Source: Burkholderiaceae bacterium 16
GTDB lineage: Bacteria > Pseudomonadota > Gammaproteobacteria > Burkholderiales > Burkholderiaceae
NCBI GenBank assembly: GCA_000955785.1
Contig: JYOD01000099.1
Location: forward strand, 1-42,024
DNA: 42,024 nt
Direction: 5' to 3'
Shown: positions 16,936 through 26,051 of the stretch, in pieces
Position numbering within the stretch: the stretch's first letter is position 1
Layout of the letters: each line of letters starts with the position of its first letter
The notes under the pieces: model-generated
What the model was told of the DNA's origin: nothing
Databases searched by the model: none
The model's input: the letters and a program-made list of their open reading frames with translations, nothing else
Translations under genes and position numbers: made by a program

Positions 16936-17147
16936 CCGATGGCGCACTAGATCTCGTCGGCGTTGCAAACGACCTGAACGGCCTTCCTTTCGATACCGAA
17001 TGGCTGCTCGACGGGGCGCACATCGGGCGAATGTTGCGGTACGTCGATCAAGCTATCGCGCCTCTGGCGGATCGGCGGCTCAGGACCAACGGATGGGCAT
17101 TCGAATTGCACTGGCTCGCCACATTCAAGTACATGGTGGCGAGCTAA
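16875..17147 (+). pseudogene. Unidentified coding fragment
   Basis: In a frame different from the preceding gene, the sequence from about 16885 to a TAA at 17145-17147 reads with gene-like composition: '...GYDDPNHVCVLTDGALDLVGV', '...WLLDGAHIGRMLRYVDQ', '...AFELHWLATFKYMVAS'. No start codon or ribosome site fits, and I do not recognise the family. It looks like the C-terminal end of a gene whose 5' part was lost when the desulfhydrase gene was joined to it. Confidence 0.4.
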
Positions 17148-17280
17148 GGCATCGCGAACGCAGCGACACAGGCGCGCTGCCGCGAAGCCTGACAATCGGC
17201 TGTGCATCGCGCACCTCGCGGCAAGCCTAGGAATTCACCGGAAGCGGGGTGTTACCACCGCAAACCACGCAGCCGGTTGT
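17148..17280. other. Gap without gene before the efflux operon end
   Basis: Short non-coding stretch between the coding fragment and the stop of the convergent outer membrane factor gene. No terminator hairpin with a T tail was found on either strand. Confidence 0.5.
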
Positions 17281-18669
17281 TCATGCGTGTGAATCACCCT
17301 TCAGATTCCAGTCTCCACCTAACGCGAGCAATAGGGCAATCCGCTGGTTGAGATGATCACCATGCACGCTGATGAGATCCATCTCGGCAGCCAGCAGTGC
17401 CTGCCGATCCTTCAGCAAGCTGCGCGTGTCCGAGGCGCCGATCCTGACGCGTGCCTCTTCTCTCTGTACCAATACCCGGCTCTCATTTACCCGGTCCTGC
17501 AGTTGCTTCCCGCGCTCTGCGAAGATGGATTCGGCACGCAACCCCGCTTCGACCTCACTCAGTGCTTGCAGGGCACTGTTGCCATAGGCAATCAGGGCGG
17601 CCTTCTGTTCAGCGGTGTAGTAGTCCACCCTGGCCGTGAGCTCTCCTCCAGTGAATATCGGTGCAAAAAGCGAGCCATTCAGTCCTTTGATCGGCCTGCC
17701 GGCTTGATTGAGCAGGAACACGTCGCTCCGGATGCCTGTAATGGCCGCGCTGATCGAAATGCGTGGCAGGCGTGCTGCCTCAGCCGACTGCCTCAGATCG
17801 AAGGCCGCAGCAACGCGGTGCGCCGCGGCCGTGAGATCCGGACGGCGATCAACCAGATTTGCTGGCAAGCCTGCCTCGGGGGCCGCAGGCACGGCCGGCA
17901 TTTCCAGCTCCGTCGCGATTTCCCCGGCAGGGTAGCGGCCCAGCAGCAGTTCCAGGGCTTGCGCAGCATGGCTTCTCGCCAGCTCGGACTTCTTGAGCGC
18001 ATCAAGATGCGCCCGGAGCGAATTTCTAGTCTCCACCAACTCAGTGTCTGGCGCTACGCCGATGTCAACACGCTGGCCCGTGATCTTCACCAGTTGCTCC
18101 TGTATGGCGACGGCCTGCCGCAGCCGATCTTCCAGCTTTTCGTACTGGATCAGCGTGAACCATGCTCTGGCAGTGGCTGCTGCGACGACGCGCTGGGCCC
18201 AAAGATAGTCGTCTGTGGTTGCAGCGTATTGGGATTCTGCTGCCCGCGATTGCGCGCGGATGCGCCCCCAGAGATCGATCTCCCAGCTCGCGCCAATGGA
18301 GAGGATCTGGGTTTCCGAATTGCCGGCCCTGCCCTTCACGCCTGCGCTCGGCAACAGACCACTGCTTTGCATGGTCACAAGCGCCTGCGCCTGCTGGACG
18401 CGAACCGCGGCGAGCTTGAGATCGCCGTTGTGCGCGATCGCTTCTTGCACCAGCCGTTGGAGCTCGGCATCCTCGAAGGTTGCAAGCCAGCCGTCTACAG
18501 GATCGCCTGCCACGGCCTCGTTCGCCCAGGTGCGCTGTCCTTCAAGCGCCGGAACAGCCTGGCGTTGCAGCTCCGCGCCATCAGGCGGCGCCTGCAGGGC
18601 GCAGCCGAAGAGCATTGCGAGCGGAAGCACCAGCAATACCGGAAAGGTCCTTTTGAGGTGAGACGACAC
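17281..18669 (-). CDS. Outer membrane efflux lipoprotein, NodT/OprM family
   Basis: A 462-residue TolC-like outer membrane factor. The N-terminus is a lipoprotein signal with lipobox 'LFGC' (acylated Cys23). Two OEP repeats follow, with the typical 'WEIDLWGRIRAQSRAAESQY' in the first and 'LPRISISAAI' in the second; the barrel and coiled-coil layout is that of NodT. A GTG start is used, preceded by AAGGGGAAG. It lies ten bases after the HlyD-type gene and should form the outer membrane exit of the same complex. Confidence 0.92.
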   Translation of the reverse strand: MSSHLKRTFPVLLVLPLAMLFGCALQAPPDGAELQRQAVPALEGQRTWANEAVAGDPVDGWLATFEDAELQRLVQEAIAHNGDLKLAAVRVQQAQALVTMQSSGLLPSAGVKGRAGNSETQILSIGASWEIDLWGRIRAQSRAAESQYAATTDDYLWAQRVVAAATARAWFTLIQYEKLEDRLRQAVAIQEQLVKITGQRVDIGVAPDTELVETRNSLRAHLDALKKSELARSHAAQALELLLGRYPAGEIATELEMPAVPAAPEAGLPANLVDRRPDLTAAAHRVAAAFDLRQSAEAARLPRISISAAITGIRSDVFLLNQAGRPIKGLNGSLFAPIFTGGELTARVDYYTAEQKAALIAYGNSALQALSEVEAGLRAESIFAERGKQLQDRVNESRVLVQREEARVRIGASDTRSLLKDRQALLAAEMDLISVHGDHLNQRIALLLALGGDWNLKGDSHA

Positions 18670-18679
18670 AGACTTCCCC

Positions 18680-19858
18680 TTAGTGAAGCTTGAATACGAG
18701 ATAGTTCAGCTTGGAACTGACGCGCAGGAAGACCATGCGAATGATGTGAAACATCTTCATATGCGCTGTATAAATGGCACCCGCGCCGACAGCCCCGACA
18801 GGAAGCATCAACCCCTTCGATTCATCACGCAGATCCAGCTTGACCGCGAATCGGTTCGGCGCGACTTCGGTAGCACCTGTGTTCGGGATCATTCCGCCCT
18901 GCGCAAACTGGCCTTGCGATTGCGCCCACACAATCGAATCCACCTTCGCCTTGATGATGTCCCCCGGATTCGTTGGCAGATAGATCTCAGCGAGATCCCC
19001 TGCCTTGACCTTGTAAAGCTCGTTCTGCTTGTATAAGGCGATCACCTCCTGCTCATTCTCCACGAAGCTGAATGCTGGCGAGAAAGGGAACGGAACCAGC
19101 ATGGTGCCCACGCGCACCTGCAGATTCACAACCTTGCCGTCAGCGGGCGCCCGATACTCTGTCTGGGCGAGTTCCCATCTCGCGTTCTCAAGCGTGACTT
19201 CGGTTTCCGCACGTTTGGCACGCGCGGTGGCAATGGCGGCAAACTCCCCCTGGCTTTTGGCCGAAAGCTTCTGCCTGACCTCATCCTCGACGGCTTGCGC
19301 GCTGATCAGTTCGCCCTCCAGTTCGTGCTGCCGGGCCAAGGCATCTTCCCGGTCGAACTTCGAACCGGCCCCCGCCGCAAGCAGCGCCTCATGTTCCTTG
19401 AGCCTCTGGCTGGCAAGTGACAGCTTCGCTTGCACGGTGCTAACCCTTCCGGCCGCGCCGCGCACGGATTCGCTGAGCTGACGAGCAGCGGCCTGCGCCT
19501 CCGCAAGCGCGGCGTCGTCAGCCATCAACCTGCCCTCGAGTTGCCTGACAGAAGCCTGATAGGGCGTCGGATCGATGCGCAGCAGGACATCCCCCTTCTT
19601 GTAGCTCCGGTTACCCTCAGCCGGAAGCTCGACAATGCGCCCCCGGACCTGCGGCACTACCTGAAGAACCTTGCCAACGACCCTGACATCATGGGAGGAA
19701 GGAGCCACCACGTTGAGCGTCAGGACCAGCAGCGTCATCGCGATCACCGGAATCGTGACCACGATGACCATGGAAGTCGTGTTCCACGGCAGCCATTTGA
19801 GCTTGAAGAAGATCAGCCAGACGGCCAGCGCATAGATACCAAGCAGCAGTGCATCCAT
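18680..19858 (-). CDS. HlyD family periplasmic adaptor protein (YiaV/YibH/EmrA-like)
   Basis: A 392-residue membrane fusion protein. Two N-terminal hydrophobic segments (about 4-18 and 28-50) precede a lipoyl half-motif 'VVPQVRGRIVELPAEGNRSYKKGDVLLRIDP', a long coiled coil (about 100-215), the second lipoyl half 'TEYRAPADGKVVNLQVRVGTML' and the barrel domain. Two membrane segments next to a DUF3302 gene are the hallmark of the E. coli YiaVW and YibHI pairs. The start codon directly abuts the DUF3302 stop. It would bridge an inner membrane component to the lipoprotein exit channel. Substrate unknown. Confidence 0.9.
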   Translation of the reverse strand: MDALLLGIYALAVWLIFFKLKWLPWNTTSMVIVVTIPVIAMTLLVLTLNVVAPSSHDVRVVGKVLQVVPQVRGRIVELPAEGNRSYKKGDVLLRIDPTPYQASVRQLEGRLMADDAALAEAQAAARQLSESVRGAAGRVSTVQAKLSLASQRLKEHEALLAAGAGSKFDREDALARQHELEGELISAQAVEDEVRQKLSAKSQGEFAAIATARAKRAETEVTLENARWELAQTEYRAPADGKVVNLQVRVGTMLVPFPFSPAFSFVENEQEVIALYKQNELYKVKAGDLAEIYLPTNPGDIIKAKVDSIVWAQSQGQFAQGGMIPNTGATEVAPNRFAVKLDLRDESKGLMLPVGAVGAGAIYTAHMKMFHIIRMVFLRVSSKLNYLVFKLH

Positions 19859-20368
19859 TCAGATCTGCTCCTTTGCGCCGGACATCCCGCCGGAAATGCC
19901 GTCCAGCGCGCCGTTTGCCGTCGCCAACGCCCGAAGGGTTGCGACGTTGCGGGGCCCATTTGAAACAGCATGCTCCGGCCTTGAAGCCGGCTCCGCCGTG
20001 TTATGCCCTGGCGCCTCATCGTTCTCCGGCGCCTTGTCGGTGCCATAGGCAGCCCGGTAGAACACCGGCTTGGTGTGCGCCCAGAGCCAGGCCAGCGGCC
20101 ACAACAGTCCCCCAAAAAAGAGCGAAAGCAGGCACAGCGCATGGATGGCTTCCTTTTGCGGGTGCTGCTTTCGCTGAGCGACCTTTTCAGGCCAGATATG
20201 CAGCATCCAGAACAGGTAGACCCCTGCGATCGGCACGAATATCAACACCACCCAGGAAATGGCATTGGCAGCGGTCTCGAGAGCCTTTCCACTGAGTGCG
20301 GATGCGAGAGCTGGTTCACTTATTGCCAGCAGGCCAGCGCCCGTCAGCAGATATTGACGTAGTTTCAT
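19859..20368 (-). CDS. DUF3302 inner membrane protein (YiaW/YibI-like)
   Basis: A 169-residue protein with an N-terminal signal or membrane segment, a helix at about 36-56 ('ISWVVLIFVPIAGVYLFWML'), the family-typical 'HIWPEKVAQRKQHPQ' and a second helix at about 76-95. The C-terminal 55 residues are polar and low-complexity. DUF3302 proteins are consistently paired with HlyD-type adaptors, as here. Role unknown; probably a membrane partner of the adaptor. Confidence 0.88.
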   Translation of the reverse strand: MKLRQYLLTGAGLLAISEPALASALSGKALETAANAISWVVLIFVPIAGVYLFWMLHIWPEKVAQRKQHPQKEAIHALCLLSLFFGGLLWPLAWLWAHTKPVFYRAAYGTDKAPENDEAPGHNTAEPASRPEHAVSNGPRNVATLRALATANGALDGISGGMSGAKEQI

Positions 20369-21201
20369 CGGGAAATATTGAGATGGAGCTCACAGGGCTC
20401 AGTGTTTGACATGCAAATCCCCGCAGTGATGCGCCAGCACCGCGCTGCTGCGGGGACTTCAGGTGAACGGTAGGGTTACGAATTGCAGTGTGCCGGCCAG
20501 GCACCCGTTGCTTCACTGTGGTGACCGCCTCCGGAAGCGCCCTCTTGCCTGCGCCCTGCAGGCCGGTCGGATATTCCGCCTGCTCCGCAGTTCTGGCACG
20601 GGCGAGCGGCCTCAGCTCCGGGCGACTGCACGCCTTCGCTCGCTGGCGCATCGTCCGCGTACAGGAGGTTGTATTTGCTCTGGCTGGAATCGCTTTCGGC
20701 ACGGCAGATTGCGGAATTCGAGCCAAGACCGGCTCCTGAGCAAGCATCTCTCAGCCCCAGGCTGGGCGAGATCTGCCCGTACGATTGCCCGGCGCCGGCG
20801 ATCAACAGGGCCATCACCACGTTCGCTACCCCACGGCAACCCGCGCCGGTCCACGTGCGGCGCCATTTCGAACCAACTGCGAAAAGCGCGCCCGCGCCCA
20901 CTGTCGAGACAGCCGAGAGGCAGTTCTTGATCATGTCTGCAGTTTCCTTCGAAGTGAATCAGATACCGTCGACGTGCACCGGTAAGGCCGGTCACGTCTC
21001 CATAGAGCGCACACCTTATGCCGGAGGGCCGATCGCCGCTATCAAAGAAATTAGAAAGTGAGGGGGCACAAGATTGATCCGCCCCGGGTGCCGCGCAGCT
21101 TTTCGAATTCCTTCGATAGCCGCCGTGTCGAGGCCGCCGTACCCTGTCTGCCGTCGTATGCCCTCGGGTGGAGCTCAGGCTCACCTCGACTGATTAGCAA
21201 A
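20369..21201. other. Poorly coding region upstream of the DUF3302-HlyD operon
   Basis: About 830 bases separate the DUF3302 start from the lipoprotein gene. One minus-strand frame (20476-20934) is listed separately; other overlapping frames are proline- and arginine-rich and look like GC-driven noise. No clear promoter or hairpin could be assigned. The DUF3302 promoter should lie in about 20370-20470. Confidence 0.45.
20476..20934 (-). CDS. Hypothetical protein, doubtful
   Basis: A 152-residue frame starting MIKNCLSAVSTVGAGALF with GAAGGAAA about a dozen bases before the ATG. A hydrophobic segment ('GVANVVMALLIAGAGQSYGQ') and six cysteines are visible; the last 50 residues are Gly-rich and look unstructured. 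It resembles no family I recognise and may be a frameshifted or spurious frame. Confidence 0.3.
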   Translation of the reverse strand: MIKNCLSAVSTVGAGALFAVGSKWRRTWTGAGCRGVANVVMALLIAGAGQSYGQISPSLGLRDACSGAGLGSNSAICRAESDSSQSKYNLLYADDAPASEGVQSPGAEAARPCQNCGAGGISDRPAGRRQEGASGGGHHSEATGAWPAHCNS

Positions 21202-21678
21202 ATGAATGCCGTTTCTTCGATATCCGCGCGAGTCATTGCCCTCGCAGCCGCAAGCGCCTTGCCTGGGTGTGCGATCCCCGATGCCGGGACCTTGAGTCCG
21301 TTCCAGGACCCCTGGCCGTGGAAAAAGCTCATTGCCGTCAATCACACCGATCATGACGTGCGGGCAGTGCGCGCCGGCCACTGCGAGACCGGGCCCGCAT
21401 TACGGCACTCACAGTCATCCCCATCCTTCTGCTTCCTTGGCACGAAGCCAGAGGGGCCCATCGCGATTACCTGGAGCGAAGCCAGGGCCGGTACGGAACC
21501 CAACGCCGCGTTCGGTCAAGGCAAGCAGCACGCCTTCACGGCGCCCCTGCCGCCGCTATGGCATGAAGATCCCGGTCCGGACGATGTCACAGGCAGCTTC
21601 TTGTGCGTCGTATTGCACAACGATGCGCGTGTCAATGTGGCCGCTGCCGCCAGCGCCGAAGATTGCGCTGTCCTCTAG
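21202..21678 (+). CDS. Small putative lipoprotein
   Basis: A 158-residue protein whose start at 21202 gives a lipoprotein signal peptide 'MNAVSSISARVIALAAASALPGC' in spaced form: positive start, hydrophobic core, lipobox LPGC. The body contains 'LIAVNHTDHDVRAVRAG' and 'VTGSFLCVVLHNDARVNVAAAA', faintly like DUF3304-type lipoproteins that accompany type VI secretion genes, but no such genes are here. An in-frame upstream ATG (21058) would bury the signal peptide and is rejected. Confidence 0.55.
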   Translation: MNAVSSISARVIALAAASALPGCAIPDAGTLSPFQDPWPWKKLIAVNHTDHDVRAVRAGHCETGPALRHSQSSPSFCFLGTKPEGPIAITWSEARAGTEPNAAFGQGKQHAFTAPLPPLWHEDPGPDDVTGSFLCVVLHNDARVNVAAAASAEDCAVL

Positions 21679-21886
21679 GACGTTTCCGGCATGGCCTCTC
21701 CGGCGAGAGTGGACCGGCTACCGTCACCCCGGCCCCCTTAAGCAGGGCTTATTGCACCGATTAGCCGCGCCCCGTCATGCATGCAGGCTTGCCAGTACGA
21801 CGTCAAGGCCCAATTGCAGGCCGCGCGGGCGGGGGCGCAATCATTGAACCTGGAAAACCAGCAGATCGGCGCTGCCGGCAATCTGA

Positions 21887-24832
21887 TTAGTCAGCGTCCA
21901 GGCGCTCACACACCCGGCTGAGGCCTTGCGCGATGAAGGCGGACTGGAGTTCGACCTCATCGTCCCAGCATGCGACCTGCGCTGCGTAACTGCGCAGGTC
22001 CTCACAAAGCTCGGACAGTTCTGAGCGGCCGACGACCGCGAGGGTGCCTGAGATGCGATGCAGCAGCCGTTCCAATCGGGGCATGTCCCTCGCTGTCCGA
22101 ATCGCGTCGTACGCATCCAGATCTGCCCTGGTCTGCGCCAAGAATGCTTCGGCGTACTCGGCACGGATCGGCGGCAGCTCAGGAAGATCGTCGTCGGCCG
22201 GCAACGCTGCCGCCGCCTCCTCATCGTCCGCATGCGTCATGCCGGCCGGAGCGGCGACGCACGCAAGAACCGAAGCCAGAGTCGCCAGAGACACCGGTTT
22301 CGTGAGGTAGCCCGTGAATCCTCTTGCCTGCCCTTCTGCGACATCCTCGGGCCTCGCGCTTGCGCTCACGGCATAGACGGGAATCTTTGCACCACCCTGT
22401 TTCATTTCATGGAGCAGGTCGAATCCGTTCATGACGGGCATGTCTATGTCTGTCAGAACCGCATCCACGCTCTGCTTCGACAGCGTTGCCATGGCCTCGT
22501 TGCCGTTGCCCGCTTCAACAACCCTCGCACCCAGCACGTGGAGCTGGTCCCGCAGAAGAGTTCTGTTCAGCAGGTTGTCTTCCGCGACCAGCACAGAAAG
22601 GCCCGCAAGCGGGGCGACGGATCCCTCATGCATGGCGGGGCCGGGTCGGCTTTCGTCTGAGTGCTTCGGTTGCGGAGCTTTTGTGATGGCCGCCTGCGCA
22701 GCAGCGTATATGCCGGACAGGCTATAGGCAGACACCTCCTGGCTACCATCCGGCCGCTTCGCCGCGACCAGCGGTCCCAACTGTTTCAACCAGACGACTG
22801 AGGCCGGCATTCGCCACCACGCAATGACTTCGTCCGGATCAAATGCCTCAGTCACCAGCAGGAAGTCAAAGCTATCCGCGTCAACGGGGTCGTCCAGGTT
22901 TGACCGGGCAGACGGCTGGCATGCTCCCCAGTCGAAATGGTTCAGCATTCCCTCAAGACACTCCGGCTCTCGGGACAGGACAAGCGTCCGGTTCGGCGGC
23001 AAACTCCGGCGCGCCGCGGGCCGAGCTGCATCGGACACACTGAGAGGCAAGCGGACCGTAACGCGCGTTCCGACGCCCAAGATGCTGTCCAGGGTGATGC
23101 GGCCGCTCATCCGCTCCACCAGCCGCATGCAGATTGACAGCCCAAGCCCGGTACCCCGGGCCTGGGCGAGGCGATTGTTGTCAACCTGGGAGAATGGTTG
23201 GAAGAGTCGATCCTTGTACTCTTCCGGTATGCCGACGCCGGTATCGGTAATGACGATCTCAAGATTCTCATCCACCCATTGCGCGCGCAGGACGATCTTG
23301 CCGACCTGGGTGAACTTGAAGGCGTTGCCAAGCAGGTTGTTGATGATCTGGGTCAGGCGCACCGGGTCAAGACTGAGTCGTGCCGGGATGTCCTTTCCAT
23401 ACACGGCAAAAAATCTCAACCCACGCTGCGCCGCAAGCGGGGCGTGCGAGATCGCGATACGACTGAGGAGCTCCGTGACGAACACAGGCTCCTCCGTAAT
23501 GCTCAACGCCCCCACATCGATCTTGGAAAAATCGAGCACGTCATTGACGATCTGCAGCAGCCCCTCGGCCGACACCTGCATTGCGCTTACCCTCGCCCGC
23601 TGCTCCGGCTCCAGAGTGCCCATGGCGACAAGCTCCATGTTCCCCAGGAGAGAGGAAAGCGGCGTCCGTATCTCGTGACTCATCGACGCAAAGAAAGCCA
23701 CCTTGGCCCTGGCAGCCGCATCGCTCGCGAGTTTTGCCTCGTGCAGGAGTTGCTGCGCGCGCGCTGCTTCGGCGTAAGTGCCGGTCAGGAAGCGATAGTT
23801 CCAGTAGCGGTACATCGCAAACAGCAATGCAATAAGCGCGGCTGTGATCAGGCAGATGACAAGCAGTTCCCCCCTCATTTCCTGAAACTGTTGTCCTATC
23901 GGGAGCGCAAAGATCAGGTGGCCGAAATCCGCAACGAGTGGCGGACGGCGCAGTGCCCAGCCATAGTCCTGGACCCAGTGAAACTGCGCATCCGGACGTC
24001 CCTCCAGCCTGGAGTCCAGTCGTTGTGCATTGTCCCTTGCGCCTGCCGCAACCAGGGGGATGCCGAGGCTATCGAAGAAAATTGGCTCCGGGATGGACAG
24101 GTTTGGCCCGGCAGGCCGCAGCAAGTCTTGCAGGGGGATTCGCGTCAATACGACGGCGTAGAGCTCGTTGCCTTTCGCGACCAGCGATGCGCCAACTATT
24201 TCCGGATCATCTCCGGCCACCCGCGCTGGCACTCCCAGCCAGACGACGCGCTTTTCCCTCGCCGCCTGCAGGAGATCCATATCGCGGCTCTTAAAGCGTT
24301 GAAGGACCATCCTGGTGATCACAGACGACGGTACCAGCGCATGCGCCGGCCGCGCACCTGGCGCCTCATAACGATACGTCGCGCCGTTTGCGATCGAGAC
24401 CGTTTCGATCGACGGCTTCTGGCTTGCGGCAGTCAGCGTCCGGACGGATTGGTCGCAACTCTGCTGCAGAACATCATCCGGCGGAGCAGACGGTGAAACC
24501 TGCGCGCAGAGACCGTGGGCTTGCCTGCCCTGCGACAGGGGGAATGTGCCATTGGCACGCAGCTCCAGAATCAGGTTTGTCGCGGTCAGGGTACTCCGGC
24601 GTTCAAGGACGGCATCGACGACCCCCTGTTCATACAGGCGGGCCACCTGCTCCTGGGCACGCAGGGAGCCATTCAGCCGTACGAACACCATTGCCGAGGC
24701 GATCGCGATGGCGACCAGCCCCAGCAGCAGTATCACCATCGAAAACACCCGGCGTTCCCGTTGCAGGTTCCGCTCAACCGAGTGGGCGCCATGCAATGAC
24801 GATTGCTGCGACGGCTCGCGTGTTCTTTGCAT
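21887..24832 (-). CDS. Hybrid sensor histidine kinase with receiver and HPt domains
   Basis: About 981 residues. Membrane segments at about 31-53 and 323-343 enclose a periplasmic sensor of some 270 residues without a recognisable Venus-flytrap. Then come HisKA with 'FFASMSHEIRTPLSS' (His near 387), HATPase ('NNLLGNAFKFT', 'ITDTGVGIPEE', 'GTGLGLSI'), a degenerate linker region, a receiver domain ('LVAEDNLLNR', 'AVLTDIDMPVMNGFD') and a C-terminal HPt ('LERLLHRISGTLAVVG'). This is a complete His-Asp-His relay that should phosphorylate the adjacent RcsB-like regulator. The ATG at 24832 overlaps the regulator's TGA by one base; a TTG one codon earlier is an alternative. Confidence 0.92.
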   Translation of the reverse strand: MQRTREPSQQSSLHGAHSVERNLQRERRVFSMVILLLGLVAIAIASAMVFVRLNGSLRAQEQVARLYEQGVVDAVLERRSTLTATNLILELRANGTFPLSQGRQAHGLCAQVSPSAPPDDVLQQSCDQSVRTLTAASQKPSIETVSIANGATYRYEAPGARPAHALVPSSVITRMVLQRFKSRDMDLLQAAREKRVVWLGVPARVAGDDPEIVGASLVAKGNELYAVVLTRIPLQDLLRPAGPNLSIPEPIFFDSLGIPLVAAGARDNAQRLDSRLEGRPDAQFHWVQDYGWALRRPPLVADFGHLIFALPIGQQFQEMRGELLVICLITAALIALLFAMYRYWNYRFLTGTYAEAARAQQLLHEAKLASDAAARAKVAFFASMSHEIRTPLSSLLGNMELVAMGTLEPEQRARVSAMQVSAEGLLQIVNDVLDFSKIDVGALSITEEPVFVTELLSRIAISHAPLAAQRGLRFFAVYGKDIPARLSLDPVRLTQIINNLLGNAFKFTQVGKIVLRAQWVDENLEIVITDTGVGIPEEYKDRLFQPFSQVDNNRLAQARGTGLGLSICMRLVERMSGRITLDSILGVGTRVTVRLPLSVSDAARPAARRSLPPNRTLVLSREPECLEGMLNHFDWGACQPSARSNLDDPVDADSFDFLLVTEAFDPDEVIAWWRMPASVVWLKQLGPLVAAKRPDGSQEVSAYSLSGIYAAAQAAITKAPQPKHSDESRPGPAMHEGSVAPLAGLSVLVAEDNLLNRTLLRDQLHVLGARVVEAGNGNEAMATLSKQSVDAVLTDIDMPVMNGFDLLHEMKQGGAKIPVYAVSASARPEDVAEGQARGFTGYLTKPVSLATLASVLACVAAPAGMTHADDEEAAAALPADDDLPELPPIRAEYAEAFLAQTRADLDAYDAIRTARDMPRLERLLHRISGTLAVVGRSELSELCEDLRSYAAQVACWDDEVELQSAFIAQGLSRVCERLDAD

Positions 24833-25482
24833 CAAGTAAGACCGTTCTCGCGCGCGTACGTGACAAGGTCTGCATTACCGGTGATGTTCAGCTTCCGCAT
24901 TGCGGAGCGCTTTTGCGTCGCTATGGTTGCGAGGGATCGATGGAGATATCCGGCGATTTGCGTGATGGTGCTACCAGCCGCGAACATCCGCACCACCTCG
25001 ATTTCCTTCGGAGACAGCGGCTTTGTGCTGCCCTCGACCAGCGCACCCGCGCTCGCCATCCGTGCCAATATTCCCGGTGAAAGGCGCTGGGCATTGCCGG
25101 ACATCGCATCGATACAGATTTGCCTCAGGATGCCTGGCTCTTCATTCTTCCCCACGATGGCATCGACACCCATCTCCTTGATGCGCGTGAGCAGGCCGCC
25201 ATTGGTCAGCATCGTGAAGACAACGATCGGCGTGTCGGGGCGGGACTTTCTGAGTCGATGAATAAGCCGAAGTCCATCGTCATTGCCCTGCGAACGCTCC
25301 ATTGTGAAATCGGTGACGATGAGATCAGGCTGCTGGGATTCCAGCGCGGCGAAGAGCTCCTTTCCTGAAGAGCACATTGCAGAAATATGGACATTCGGGA
25401 TCTCGCTCAAGGTGGTCTTGACTGCGAGCTGAATCACAGGGTGATCGTCCGCGATCACGACGGAGATGGTACGTGGCGGCAT
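24832..25482 (-). CDS. LuxR/NarL-family response regulator, RcsB-like
   Basis: A 216-residue regulator. The receiver has 'VVIADDHPVI' and the phospho-acceptor Asp in 'LIVTDFTMERSQGNDDGLRLI', a loop like RcsB's 'DYSMPG..YGDG'. The LuxR HTH is at about 150-210: 'PLSPKEIEVVRMFAAGSTITQIAGYLHRS'-type sequence followed by 'TQKRSAMRKLNI', the RcsB/BvgA pattern. Start 25482 gives the standard 'ISVVIADDH' beginning; longer frames upstream add unrelated residues. It is the first gene of the pair with the hybrid kinase. Targets are unknown. Confidence 0.9.
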   Translation of the reverse strand: MPPRTISVVIADDHPVIQLAVKTTLSEIPNVHISAMCSSGKELFAALESQQPDLIVTDFTMERSQGNDDGLRLIHRLRKSRPDTPIVVFTMLTNGGLLTRIKEMGVDAIVGKNEEPGILRQICIDAMSGNAQRLSPGILARMASAGALVEGSTKPLSPKEIEVVRMFAAGSTITQIAGYLHRSLATIATQKRSAMRKLNITGNADLVTYARENGLT

Positions 25483-26051
25483 GCGCGTTAATTCTCCACA
25501 CTCCAGATCGATTCTGGGAGGATATTTTCTCTTACAGCATGCATTTGATCGTACATCCGCGAGGCAGGCATGCCTCCAGATGTCTCGCGGCGCGTAGATA
25601 ACTTGAGGGGCGGCGTGACCAGCGGGCGGACCAGTCTGCATAGGGGGACAGATTCTACCAACCGGCTCTCACGCCCGTTTGACGAAACGAGACGGATATT
25701 TGACCGATCGTCCCACGCCCAGCAGAGGTTTTTAGGATCGCGCGCAGCGTGTCAGGCCACCGTCATTGCATCCCTGGCGAACGCGCCGCGACGGAATTGC
25801 TTGCTTGGGTGCCGCTGAGCCGACCTGGCTAGATGGGCAAGCCGGAAAGGGCGTTCGCTTATAGCCGTTGTCTGCAGTTGCATTCAAAGCGGCCACTCAA
25901 TTGAATGTGGCAAACGTCCGAGAAGCGAAACGGGACGGATTATAGCAGCCCTTGAGCAACGCATCTACAGGCGTCGGCACTGTCGTTGCCCCAACGCTGC
26001 CTCTTCTCGTGGTTCAGTATGCGCAGTGCTTATTCTCCGCAGTGAACCATC
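25483..26051. other. Intergenic region upstream of the RcsB-like regulator
   Basis: About 570 bases with no credible gene. The stretch just above the regulator (25500-25560) is AT-richer and probably holds its promoter. Otherwise only short frames with noise-like composition are present. Confidence 0.5.

Noticed and set aside
14100..17150. Insertion sequence as the cause of the decaying segment
   Set aside because: No transposase, terminal inverted repeats or target duplications were found; simple deletions and point mutations explain what is seen.
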